Assembly (NCBI GenBank): GCA_050299335.1
Contig: JBNKVT010000010.1
Span: 89,060-153,059, forward strand
Direction: 5' to 3'
Length of the DNA stretch: 64,000 nt
Source: JBNKVT01 sp050299335
GTDB lineage: Bacteria; Pseudomonadota; Alphaproteobacteria; Rhodobacterales; Rhodobacteraceae
Below, piece after piece: positions 43,772 through 52,053 of the stretch; position 1 is the stretch's first letter; each line of letters begins with the position of its first letter. The notes under the pieces are model-generated. The model was not told the origin of the DNA, searched no databases, and saw only the letters and a list, made by a program, of their open reading frames with translations. The position numbers were made by a program, and so were the translations under genes.

Positions 43772-44761
43772 TCAGGCGGCTTCGGCGTTTATACAGGACA
43801 GGGCGCGGGCGACAAGCTCGGGGCCCGCGCCGGGCTTGTGAGCCTCTTCCGACAGCAGCCGCCGCCACTGGCGCGCCCCGGGCCGCCCGGCGAAGGCGCC
43901 GAGCATGTGGCGGGTGATCTGGTTGAGCCGGGTGCCCTTCGAGAGCTGGTCCTCGATATAGGGCAGCATCGCGGACACGGCCTCTTCCGCCGCAATGTCC
44001 GGGCCGGGCGCGCCGAAGATGCGGCGGTCGGCGGGTCCGAGGATGGCCGCCGGGTCGTGATAGGCCGCGCGCCCGATCATCACGCCGTCGAGCCCGGCCT
44101 CGAGAAAGGCCTCCGCCTGGTCGAGCGCGGCGATGCCGCCATTGATGACGATTTCGAGCGCCGGGAACAGGCCCTTCATTTCCTGCACCAGCGGATAATC
44201 CAGCGGCGGGATGTCGCGATTTTCCTTCGGGCTGAGCCCCTGCAGCCAGGCCTTGCGGGCGTGGATGGCGAAGCAGGTGATCCCGGCTGCGGAAACGCGG
44301 GCGATGAACTCCGGCAGGACCTCGCGCGGCTCCTGTTCGTCGACGCCGATCCGGCACTTGACGGAGACTTTCGTGTCACCCGCAGCGGCACGCATGGCGG
44401 CGGCGCAATCGGCGACACGGGCCGGATCCTTCATCAGAACCGCCCCGAACGTGCCTGACTGAACCCGGTCCGAGGGGCAGCCGACATTGAGATTGAACTC
44501 GGTATAGCCGAAGGGAAGGGCGACGCGGATGGCGGCAGCGAGCTCCTCGGGGTCCGAGCCGCCGAGTTGCAGGGCAACGGGATGCTCGGCCGGATCGAAA
44601 CCGATCAGACGCTCGGCGTCGCCGTTCACCAGCGCCGCCGAGGTGACCATTTCCGTATAGAGCAGGCATCGCGCCGAGAACTGCCGGTGGAACATCCGGC
44701 AGTGGCGATCGGTCCAGTCCATCATCGGAGCGACGCTAAATTTACTGTACTTTTCAATCAT
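43772..44761 (-). CDS. dusA: tRNA-dihydrouridine(20/20a) synthase
   Basis: FMN enzyme that reduces uridines 20/20a in the tRNA D-loop. The 329-residue TIM-barrel protein has the N-terminal FSVAPMMDWTDRHCRMFHR, the catalytic cysteine in LNVGCPSDRVQSGTFGAVLM near residue 95, FMN-contacting KCRIGVD, and the C-terminal helical recruitment domain. DusA-type rather than DusB is indicated by CRMFHRQ and the PSDRVQ context. Normal length. Confidence 0.95.
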   Translation of the reverse strand: MIEKYSKFSVAPMMDWTDRHCRMFHRQFSARCLLYTEMVTSAALVNGDAERLIGFDPAEHPVALQLGGSDPEELAAAIRVALPFGYTEFNLNVGCPSDRVQSGTFGAVLMKDPARVADCAAAMRAAAGDTKVSVKCRIGVDEQEPREVLPEFIARVSAAGITCFAIHARKAWLQGLSPKENRDIPPLDYPLVQEMKGLFPALEIVINGGIAALDQAEAFLEAGLDGVMIGRAAYHDPAAILGPADRRIFGAPGPDIAAEEAVSAMLPYIEDQLSKGTRLNQITRHMLGAFAGRPGARQWRRLLSEEAHKPGAGPELVARALSCINAEAA

Positions 44762-44924
44762 TTACGCAGCATTTCTAAACTACACCAAGATTGAACAGAT
44801 TGACACTGCCCACAAACGTTCAATGTGACGCATTTCATTCCGATATTCAAATTATAGCGTCCGATATCACTCCGCACCGATTTCCGGCTCAAGCGCTTGG
44901 AACAGACCAGCGACATGTCCAGAT

Positions 44925-45251
44925 ATGGTGTGGACCGGTCGGGCGACACGCGCGATACACGAGAGCCTTGAGCCTGCAATCGAGTTGTCCGACCTCAGAA
45001 GGGCATGGGTTCCGCTGAATTTGGAGAACTACGCGCAGAGTTTGGCAAGGCCCGACCTCGGTCTTCAAATTGTTCTGGCCAAGAGAGACACAGTGGTTCT
45101 GCCGGAGATTTCAGCGAGATTCATGAACTCGTTGGAGGAAGCAGGTGCCAAGCCGAATGTATTGGAACTGAATTGCGGGCATTATTCGCTGGCAACGCTG
45201 CCGCATATTTTGGTTGCCGGCTTGAGTCTGAAACGGTTTTTGGGAGCGTAG
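44925..45251 (+). pseudogene. Alpha/beta hydrolase, C-terminal fragment
   Basis: The last ~100 codons of an alpha/beta hydrolase: LARPDLGLQIVLAKRDTVVLP carries the catalytic Asp loop and LELNCGHYSLATLPHI the catalytic His. The N-terminal two thirds, with the oxyanion hole and nucleophile Ser, are missing. The frame fades into A/T-rich DNA upstream (44762-44924). No ribosome-binding site precedes the ATG. I regard it as a remnant left at the edge of the accessory island. Confidence 0.7.
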
Positions 45252-45449
45252 CGACAAGGGAATAGTGAACAAAATACTGTAGCCAATTAGTCGTATAATA
45301 CCTGTTATGTTAAATACAATGAAAGTATTGCAGAGGAGAATGAAGGTATTATATTTGAAACATTCAGTATTATTTCAACAAATTGAACCAGAATTCCGTT
45401 TTGTTCCAGATCACCAAAAAGAAAGCGGCGTTCCAGCTGAGCCCGGGTT
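45252..45449. other. A/T-rich spacer at the island edge
   Basis: About 200 bp of strikingly A/T-rich DNA with loose direct repeats of GTATT (GAAAGTATTGCAG, GAAGGTATTATATTT, CAGTATTATTTC). It separates the hydrolase remnant from the last gene of the accessory operon. No terminator hairpin or attachment site was recognised. The composition contrasts sharply with both sides. Confidence 0.5.
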
Positions 45450-46808
45450 TCAGATCTCCCGCGCCGCCGCTGGCTTGCAATCGGCGGGTTCCGGAAGAGC
45501 GGCGGCAAGCGTTTCCGCGAAGCGTCCGGCGATCTCTGACATGTCGGCGCGGCTTGAAACGAAAGCCGGGGCGAACATCACATGATTGCCGAGATGCCCG
45601 TCGATCGTGCCGGATCCGGGATAGATCAGCATGTCCCGGCGAAGCGCTTCCGACTTCAGACGCGAGGCGATCTCGCCCGGGGCGGCGAGCGAGGACTTCC
45701 GGTTCCGCGACGCCACCAGTTCGACGCCGATCATCAGACCCTTGCCTCGGATATCGCCCACATTCGGATGATCGCCCAGCAGCGCGCCCAGGTCCCGGCG
45801 CAGCTCAGCGCCCAGATCGGCCGCCCTTGCGACCAGCCCGTCGCGCTCGACGATCCCTTGCGCCGCCAGGGCGACCGCGCAGGCAAAGGGATGGTTCACA
45901 TGGGTCTGGCCATTGCGCAGGATCCCCGATCCTTCGGCAATCGCGGCGTGAACGGGCTCCGACAGAAGCAGCGCCGAGATCGGCTGGTATCCCGCCGCCA
46001 GACCCTTGCCGATGGCGATCATGTCCGGCACGAACCCGTCCTCGAGATGGGAAAACAGATAGCCGCTCCGGCCCATGCCGCACATCACGTCATCGACCAG
46101 GAACAGCACCCCGAACGCGCGGCACACCTCCTGCATCCGCCTGAGATATCCCGGCACGAACGGCACCGCGCCCGCGGTGGAACCGACAATGGGTTCGGCC
46201 ATGAAGCCCGCGACGGTCTCCGGTCCGAGGGTTTCGATCGTGTGTGCCAGTTCCGCCGCAAGGCGTTCGACATAGTCGGCGGTCGTTTCGCCCGCCAGCA
46301 TCCCTCGATAGGCGTTGCAGGGCGACACGAAGGGGATGTCGGGCAGGACGTCCTCGAACGGATGGCGCCGTGCCGGATTGCCCGAGACCGCGAGCATGCC
46401 AAGCGTGCTGCCGTGATAGCTCTGCCTGCGGCTGATGAAGAGACGGCGCGCGGTGTCGCCACATTCGCGATGCACCTGCAGCGCGACCTTCAGCGCCAGT
46501 TCCATCACTTCGGACCCGCCGGACAGGAACGTGCAGCGCGCCATTCCGCCCGAGCGGTCCACGAGAAACGCCGCCAGCTCCTCGGCCTCGGGCGTTGTGA
46601 AGCTGCCCGCATGCGCCCAGGCCAGCTGCCCGGCGGCCCGGCGCATCGCGTCCTGCATCTCGGGATGGCAATGGCCGAGGGCCGACACGACGACGCCGCC
46701 GCAACTGTCGAGGATCTTCCGCCCGCCGCCGGTTTCGATCCAGGTACCCCGCCCGCCCACGGCCATCAGCGGCGGGTCGTTGACGTTTTTCAGAACCAGA
46801 GAGGCCAT
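45450..46808 (-). CDS. Class-III PLP-dependent aminotransferase
   Basis: A 452-residue fold-type I aminotransferase. ATG at 46808 gives the usual N-terminus (LVLKNVNDPPLMAVGGRGTW); longer starts are not conserved. Motifs include LSGGSEVMELALKVAL (PLP phosphate site), SYHGSTLGMLAVSG, AEPIVGSTAG, FLVDDVMCGMGRSG (the PLP-N1 Asp, usually DEV) and the Schiff-base lysine in MIAIGKGLAAGYQP near residue 266. Substrate probably an omega-amino acid, diamine or aldehyde. It is the last gene of the eleven-gene operon and overlaps the 63-codon gene by 19 bases. In the pathway it would make or consume an amino group on the carbon skeleton (inference). Confidence 0.9.
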   Translation of the reverse strand: MASLVLKNVNDPPLMAVGGRGTWIETGGGRKILDSCGGVVVSALGHCHPEMQDAMRRAAGQLAWAHAGSFTTPEAEELAAFLVDRSGGMARCTFLSGGSEVMELALKVALQVHRECGDTARRLFISRRQSYHGSTLGMLAVSGNPARRHPFEDVLPDIPFVSPCNAYRGMLAGETTADYVERLAAELAHTIETLGPETVAGFMAEPIVGSTAGAVPFVPGYLRRMQEVCRAFGVLFLVDDVMCGMGRSGYLFSHLEDGFVPDMIAIGKGLAAGYQPISALLLSEPVHAAIAEGSGILRNGQTHVNHPFACAVALAAQGIVERDGLVARAADLGAELRRDLGALLGDHPNVGDIRGKGLMIGVELVASRNRKSSLAAPGEIASRLKSEALRRDMLIYPGSGTIDGHLGNHVMFAPAFVSSRADMSEIAGRFAETLAAALPEPADCKPAAAREI

Positions 46809-46981
46809 CGCCCGCCCCCACCCCCGCCGCGCCGCGCAGGCGCGGATTTCACCGGCATTTCCCAGAAACTGCCGGCGCGCCGGTACCGGCTTCCGTAGTG
46901 GCCCCAACCGGTGAGCCGCGTCCAGAGCCAGGACGGCAGGAAGAGCACCACGTAGATCGGATAGGCGAGAAGTTTCAGCAT
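46790..46981 (-). CDS. Small membrane protein, 63 aa
   Basis: A 63-residue product with one hydrophobic segment (LLAYPIYVVLFLPSWLW, residues 4-20), a basic TRLTGWGHYGSRYRRAG stretch and a Gly/Arg/Trp-rich tail. AAGGA lies six bases before the ATG at 46981, and the gene fits exactly between the carbamoyltransferase and the aminotransferase. The location recalls the small membrane proteins (SxtJ, DUF5989) that accompany NodU-type carbamoyltransferases, but the sequence is not obviously either. Function unknown. Confidence 0.65.
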   Translation of the reverse strand: MLKLLAYPIYVVLFLPSWLWTRLTGWGHYGSRYRRAGSFWEMPVKSAPARRGGGGGGRWPLWF

Positions 46982-46999
46982 GGCGGTTCCTTTTCGGGC

Positions 47000-48829
47000 T
47001 CAGTCCAGGGGGATCGTTTCGCGCCAGTCCTCGGTGTCCTCGAACGCGGGCTGATCGTGTTTCATCAACAGGCACTTACCGAGGACCAGCGCGTCCATTC
47101 CGGTGCGCATGAAGCAGCGATAGGCCTCCTCCGGGGTGCAGACGATCGGCTCGCCGCGCACGTTGAACGAGGTGTTCACCAGAAGCGGCGTGCCGGTCTT
47201 GCGCGCGAAGGTCTCGATGAGGCTCCGGAAGCGCGGATTGGCGTTGTTTCCTACAGTCTGGACCCGCGCCGAATAGTCGACATGGGTCACGGCGGGAATG
47301 TCCGAGCGGACATTGCCGAGACTGCCGAGGCCCCGGCAGGCCGTGTCCGCGTCGCACAGGCTGTCGGCCACCGGAACCACGAAGGACATGTAATCGCTCG
47401 CCACTGTCAGGCCGAAACTGGCGTCTGCGTGTTCGGCAAGCACCGCCGGGGCGAAGGGACGGAACGACTCGCGGAACTTGATCTTGAGGTTCATCACCTT
47501 CTGGGTGCTGCCCGATCTGGGATCGCCGAGGATCGACCGGGCGCCAAGCGCGCGGGGGCCGAATTCCATCCGCCCGTCGAACCAGCCGACGACACCGCCA
47601 TCGGCGATCAGATCGCTCACGGTCCCGAAGAGGGGCGCATCCTCAAGTAGCCGGTACGGATAGCCATTGGCCTTGAGGAATTCGACGATTTCCGCCTCGC
47701 TGTAGCCCGGCCCCAGAAGCGCGCCATGCATGGCATCGCCGCCCTGTCCGTCCGGTCGGCGCTGTTGCCCGGTTTCGCTCCAGTAGCAATCGAGCGCGGC
47801 GCCAAGGGCGCATCCCGCGTCCCCGCCGGCCGGTTGCACCCAGATATCGCGGAACAGGCCGGTTTCCATCAGCGCGCCATTGGCGACGCAATTCAGCGAA
47901 ACGCCCCCCGCAAGGCACAGATACTCGGCCCCGGTCTGATACCGCGCGGCTCGCGCCAGACCCAGCACCGCCTCGGTCGTCACCTGCTGGATCGACGCGG
48001 CGAGATCGCAGTCGTCCTGGGTGAGGTCCGATTCAGGGTCGCGCATCGGGCGCCGGAACAGCCGCTCGAACCCGGCACCGACGATGCTTTGGCCCTGGAG
48101 GAAGGCGAAATGTTCGAGGTTCAACGCATAGGACCCGTCCGGGCGCAGCTCGATCAGCGTCTCGCGGATCTTGCCCGCGTATTTCGGCGTGCCATAGGGC
48201 GCGAGGCCCATCAGCTTGTATTCGCCCGAATCCACCCTGAACCCGCAGAACTGGGTGAAGGCCGAATAGAGCAGACCCAGCGAATGCGGATAGGAGACCG
48301 AATTGACCAGCGACAGACCTGCCCCCTCGCCCGCCCAGAGCGTGGTGGAATGCCGCTCGCCGACACTGTCCACGCACAGCACGGCGGCACGCTCGAAGGG
48401 CGACGGATAGAAGGCAGAGGCCGCATGCGCCCGGTGATGCAGGGTCACGCGGATACCGGGCGGACGGCCCCTTCCCATGGCGGCAAGCCGGGTCTCGACG
48501 GTTTTCTCCGCGCGCCGCTTCCAGCGCAGCCAGTCGGGGAAATAACCGGCGAAGGCGCCGATGCCGCGCGGCCCGGCATGGGCGAAGGATGCAACGGTGC
48601 GGGCGAACTTGATCCTCGGGTCCTCGTAATAGGTGACCGAGGCGAGATCGCCCATCCCGATGCCCGCATGATCGAGGCACCAGGCGACCGCCGCTTCGGG
48701 GAAGCCCGGATCGTGGCGGCGGCGCGAGAAACGCTCCTGCTGCACCGCGCTGACAATCTCGCCGTTGCGCAGGAGGGCAACGGCGCTGTCATGATAGAAA
48801 CAGGACAGCCCAAGGTCATATCTCGGCAC
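47000..48829 (-). CDS. NodU/TobZ-type O-carbamoyltransferase
   Basis: Enzyme that uses carbamoyl phosphate and ATP to carbamoylate a hydroxyl group through a carbamoyl-adenylate. GTG at 48829 has AGAGGA six bases upstream and gives 609 residues starting MPRYDLGLSCFYHDSAVALL; ATG at 48871 would add 14 residues without a good site. The Kae1-like domain has HHRAHAASAFYPSPF (iron-binding histidines) and GGVSLNCVANG. The C-terminal YrdC-like domain has RMEFGPRALGARSILGDPRS and LVNTSFNVRGEPIVCTPEEA (in part). This is the tailoring step expected to add a carbamate to the cluster product, perhaps on a hydroxyl or on the phosphoramidate carrier (inference). Confidence 0.92.
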   Translation of the reverse strand: MPRYDLGLSCFYHDSAVALLRNGEIVSAVQQERFSRRRHDPGFPEAAVAWCLDHAGIGMGDLASVTYYEDPRIKFARTVASFAHAGPRGIGAFAGYFPDWLRWKRRAEKTVETRLAAMGRGRPPGIRVTLHHRAHAASAFYPSPFERAAVLCVDSVGERHSTTLWAGEGAGLSLVNSVSYPHSLGLLYSAFTQFCGFRVDSGEYKLMGLAPYGTPKYAGKIRETLIELRPDGSYALNLEHFAFLQGQSIVGAGFERLFRRPMRDPESDLTQDDCDLAASIQQVTTEAVLGLARAARYQTGAEYLCLAGGVSLNCVANGALMETGLFRDIWVQPAGGDAGCALGAALDCYWSETGQQRRPDGQGGDAMHGALLGPGYSEAEIVEFLKANGYPYRLLEDAPLFGTVSDLIADGGVVGWFDGRMEFGPRALGARSILGDPRSGSTQKVMNLKIKFRESFRPFAPAVLAEHADASFGLTVASDYMSFVVPVADSLCDADTACRGLGSLGNVRSDIPAVTHVDYSARVQTVGNNANPRFRSLIETFARKTGTPLLVNTSFNVRGEPIVCTPEEAYRCFMRTGMDALVLGKCLLMKHDQPAFEDTEDWRETIPLD

Positions 48830-48874
48830 GGGCAGTCCTCTCTGCTTGCAAGATCGATCCTGTGCGGGCATGGC

Positions 48875-50911
48875 TCACGCGGCCCGGCGCTTTTTGAAGA
48901 AATCGAGCGCGGACGGCAAGGCGACGATCGGGGCAAGGGCCTCGTATCCGCAGCGCACGCGGTGCCAGTTCGCGTCGATGTCGGCGCTTTGGGACAGGCC
49001 GGTCAGGTAGCTGTCGATGGCGCGCGCCGCCCAGGCGGAATGGCCAGTCGCCACGTTGTCGATGGTGTTGTGCAGATCGACGAAGGTCGTCGGGAAGCCA
49101 TGCGCCTTCAGCGCCCGCCGCGCCGAGCGGTAGCTGCCGCCGACGCCGGACAGTTCCATCGCCAGGTTGAGGCCGAGGATTTCCGCCCGGAACCGGACCG
49201 GGAACCGGCCGATCGCCAGCCAGAACACCGGCAGACGGAACGAGGCCTCGGCAAGCTGCGGGTCCATGGCGAAATCCCGCGACGCCGTGGGATGCAGCGT
49301 GATCCCCATCTCCGTCATCAGATCGCGGTAGATCTTGGGATGGTTGATCGCATGGTCGCCATTGCCGAGCTCGTCCCAATAGGTATTGAACAGGGGCGCG
49401 CCGAACTCCGAGGACGCGAGGCCCGCATCGCAGAAACCCTGAAGCCAGGCGCCGTCCAGAAGCGTCAGCGGGGCGAGCTGCAGCGAATCCTCGACCACCC
49501 GTTCCACCGGCGGGATCGTCTCAGGGGCGGCATCGAATTTCGCGGCGTTGGCGTCATGCTGCCGGCGCAGCCAGTCGCCCAGATCGCCCGGCCGCCAGTC
49601 CTGCGGCAGGGAACGGGGCGTCTGGTCGAGCGAGGGCTCGGCCGCCTTCAGCCAGAACTCGCAATACTGCCGGGCGAAGTCCCGCAGGCGCGGCTCCGGC
49701 ACGCCGGCCTGCAACAGGTGGTAGGCTTCGCGGATATCCCCCGGAACATCCCCGAGCGCGAGGTTGCCCGAGCGCAGCGGATAACGCGGACCTGTCTGGC
49801 TGAAGGGGATGTCGGGCATCGGGGCGGCGCTGTCGCGCGCCTCGGGCAGGGACAGGACCCACCGCGCGATCACGCCGGTTTCCTCCGGCGTGAAGATCCG
49901 GAACATGGCGCCCTCAGGTGCGATCAGCGACGTGAGGAGCGGGCTTTTCCCGGGCTCTCCCGGCCGCACCAGACGGCTTCGCGCCAGCGCGCGTACCAGC
50001 GGCAGAGGATCCTTGCCCGCCTCGCCGAACCAGTCGCTGAGCGGTCGTCCTTCAAACCAGAACCCCCGGTGATAGACCGACGCCTCCTGCGCCCGCCGGC
50101 GCAGCAGCGCCGCCATCGCCTGTTCGGCATCGCAATAGCTGCGCACCAGCGCCATCAGGCGGCGGTCCCACGCCGCGACCAGGGTGCCCGCCAGTCTGGT
50201 CCCCGCCGCGATATCCTCGCGCGCCCAGGTCCGCAGGGCTTCGGGGCAGGTCGCCAGCATGTCCGACGCCTCGACAAGGCCGGTCCCCTCGAACCAGTCG
50301 CTGTTGGGCCGGGACAGATCCAGCCGCGTCCAGTCGGTATCGGGCCTGAGACCGGACGCGGCCCGCCACACGGGCATCAGCCCGAGCCGGCGCAGGGCGA
50401 GGTTGGTGCCGACCAGCTCGGCGCCGAACGCATCGCTGCGCCGGCTCATCGCCGCCAGAAGGGCCGGCAGGGCGAACATCTCGTCATCGATCTCGCCTTC
50501 CGCCGTCGCAAGCGCCACCGATCCCTGCGGCAGGGTCAGGCCATGCCTGGCGCTCAGACGGCGGAAGGCGTCGCCCCGTGCCTGCCGCGCCTGACCCGCG
50601 CCCATATCGTCGGCAAAAAGCGCCAGCGCCTTCAGGATGTGGGGCGTTTCGAACAGCGCGGGCGAACAGAAACCCTGCATCCAGACGCCAAGCGTTCCAC
50701 CCAGCGGCGCCGAATGCCGCAGCGCGAGGCGCAGTGCGTCATCCAGCTGTCCCGGATGGCCCAGGCCGCCAAGAAGCGCCGTCCAGGCCGCTTCGGACGT
50801 TTCCCCGTCCCATTCCGAACCGGCCCCCACACGGCCCATCAGATCGCGGATATTGTCCGCGTCGAGATAGATTTCCGGATCAGCCGCCGCGACAAACAGA
50901 CTGCGCCACAT
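48875..50911 (-). CDS. Tandem haem-oxygenase-like diiron (HDO) protein
   Basis: A 678-residue protein built from two haem-oxygenase-like domains. Each carries an LxxxxxxWLQGFC-like start (LGGTLGVWMQGFCSPAL near residue 70; LLDGAWLQGFCDAGL near 488). The C-terminal copy has a ligand set typical of HDO diiron oxidases such as SznF, BesC and UndA: Glu514 and His520 in DELGNGDHAINH, Glu577 in RFRAE, and His614-Asp618-His624 in LHNTIDNVATGHS. The N-terminal copy has ADDMGAGQ instead and lacks the histidines, so it is probably structural. The expected chemistry is O2-dependent C-C cleavage, N-oxygenation or desaturation of an amino-acid-like substrate. AGGAG precedes the start. Confidence 0.8.
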   Translation of the reverse strand: MWRSLFVAAADPEIYLDADNIRDLMGRVGAGSEWDGETSEAAWTALLGGLGHPGQLDDALRLALRHSAPLGGTLGVWMQGFCSPALFETPHILKALALFADDMGAGQARQARGDAFRRLSARHGLTLPQGSVALATAEGEIDDEMFALPALLAAMSRRSDAFGAELVGTNLALRRLGLMPVWRAASGLRPDTDWTRLDLSRPNSDWFEGTGLVEASDMLATCPEALRTWAREDIAAGTRLAGTLVAAWDRRLMALVRSYCDAEQAMAALLRRRAQEASVYHRGFWFEGRPLSDWFGEAGKDPLPLVRALARSRLVRPGEPGKSPLLTSLIAPEGAMFRIFTPEETGVIARWVLSLPEARDSAAPMPDIPFSQTGPRYPLRSGNLALGDVPGDIREAYHLLQAGVPEPRLRDFARQYCEFWLKAAEPSLDQTPRSLPQDWRPGDLGDWLRRQHDANAAKFDAAPETIPPVERVVEDSLQLAPLTLLDGAWLQGFCDAGLASSEFGAPLFNTYWDELGNGDHAINHPKIYRDLMTEMGITLHPTASRDFAMDPQLAEASFRLPVFWLAIGRFPVRFRAEILGLNLAMELSGVGGSYRSARRALKAHGFPTTFVDLHNTIDNVATGHSAWAARAIDSYLTGLSQSADIDANWHRVRCGYEALAPIVALPSALDFFKKRRAA

Positions 50912-50932
50912 CCCCCAGCGCTCCTTTCGGCT

Positions 50933-51025
50933 TCAGAACATCGGATAGATGGTCGAATCCCGGTTCGAGGACGGTTTCGCCTTCTTGCGGCGGAACAGTC
51001 CGAAAATTCTTTTCAGGAACGTCAT
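50933..51025 (-). CDS. 30-residue cationic peptide gene
   Basis: A very short gene with good translation signals: its ATG overlaps the stop of the SGNH-like gene (ATGA) and GGGAGA lies five bases upstream. The 30-residue product starts MTFLKRIFGLFRRKKAK, a basic amphipathic helix, and ends SSNRDSTIYPMF. The HDO start follows after 21 bp with its own AGGAG. It may be a small membrane-associated peptide, a leader for coupling, or a peptide scaffold; the sequence alone does not decide. No RiPP-recognition element is seen nearby. Confidence 0.55.
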   Translation of the reverse strand: MTFLKRIFGLFRRKKAKPSSNRDSTIYPMF

Positions 51026-52053
51026 TGCTGTCTCCCTTTTTGGTCCAGGCTTTCCAGTAGGATGCGGGCGGCAAGGTCGTGACCGTGGTCGGTGAAATGG
51101 ATCCTGTCCACGAAGACCCAGTCCGACGCCTCCAGAGCCGCCGCCAGATGCGGGGCGAAATCGATGAACGCGCAGCCCAGGGCCTCGACCCCCTGCCGCA
51201 GACGCGCGGCATAGGCGGTGTGGGTTTCGGAGGTGAGAATGTCGCCATAGGCCGCGCTGAACCCGCCGCGGTCTTCCAGCTCGGCGAACAGCGCCTCCTC
51301 CTCGGTGCAGCCGGTCTGGCGGACCCAGTTGGCCAGCGGCTGCAACATGAAGGTCAGCCGCGCGCCCATGGCATCGGCCATCGCCTTCCACCCGGCAAGG
51401 TGCCGCAAGGTCAGCCCCGCGCCGCGCGCCATCTGCGCCTCAAGGCTCGGCACGTCGCTCGGCGCGTCCGGGGCGGAGACATCGGGCGCGGTGTCCTTGC
51501 GGAACAGGCTCCGCCATCCGACTGATTTCTCCGGCTCCGACATCAGCGCCTCGTAGCGGTTCGCCATGAAGAACGCGCCGCTAGGGGTCTGGTAGCGCTC
51601 CGGCAGACGGGCGAGGCCAAGATCGTTGAAGCCCGAGAAGAGCACGATCTCGTCCACCTCCGGCAACAGATGCCGCTCCAGCGTGAACAGGATCAGTTCC
51701 TGAGCGGAATTGAAGCTGCGCCCGCCGAAATTGAGCCACCGCCGCCCCTGCGGATCGACAAGGGTCAGGCGCGCGGCGAGCGTATGCGCGTCCGAGCTGG
51801 CGCCGATGCCGAACACGGTCGAACTGCCCGCGATCAGACGGACCGGCCCGGCACAAGGCGCGTCGGCCACCGAAAACCGCGCGGCACCGGCCTCGGTATA
51901 GCGAAATCCGTGGCTGTCGGTGTTCACGGTTTCGCTTGTGTAGCCGAAGGGATGGAAGAAGATGAAATAAGGCTGCCAGTTTACCTCGCCGCCATCCGAG
52001 AAACAGCGCTGATACTGCGCCATCTGCGGGGTCAGGCGGGCGATCGCCGACAT
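51022..52053 (-). CDS. SGNH/GDSL-like hydrolase
   Basis: A 343-residue protein whose motifs suggest an SGNH fold: block I is GSSTVFGIGASS near residue 80 (GSS in place of GDS), block II NFGGRSFNSAQE, block III FSGFNDLG near residue 150, and block V FVDRIHFTDHGHDLAAR with Asp-His near residue 322. It lacks a signal peptide, so it should be cytoplasmic. Such proteins transfer or remove acyl groups; in natural-product clusters they often act as esterases or acyltransferases. Start and stop overlap both neighbours (TGATG at 52053, ATGA at 51022), locking it into the operon. Confidence 0.75.
   Translation of the reverse strand: MSAIARLTPQMAQYQRCFSDGGEVNWQPYFIFFHPFGYTSETVNTDSHGFRYTEAGAARFSVADAPCAGPVRLIAGSSTVFGIGASSDAHTLAARLTLVDPQGRRWLNFGGRSFNSAQELILFTLERHLLPEVDEIVLFSGFNDLGLARLPERYQTPSGAFFMANRYEALMSEPEKSVGWRSLFRKDTAPDVSAPDAPSDVPSLEAQMARGAGLTLRHLAGWKAMADAMGARLTFMLQPLANWVRQTGCTEEEALFAELEDRGGFSAAYGDILTSETHTAYAARLRQGVEALGCAFIDFAPHLAAALEASDWVFVDRIHFTDHGHDLAARILLESLDQKGRQQ

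Noticed and set aside
45252..45449. Attachment site or integrase remnant at the island edge
   Set aside because: No tRNA 3' end, direct repeat pair or integrase sequence was found on either side.
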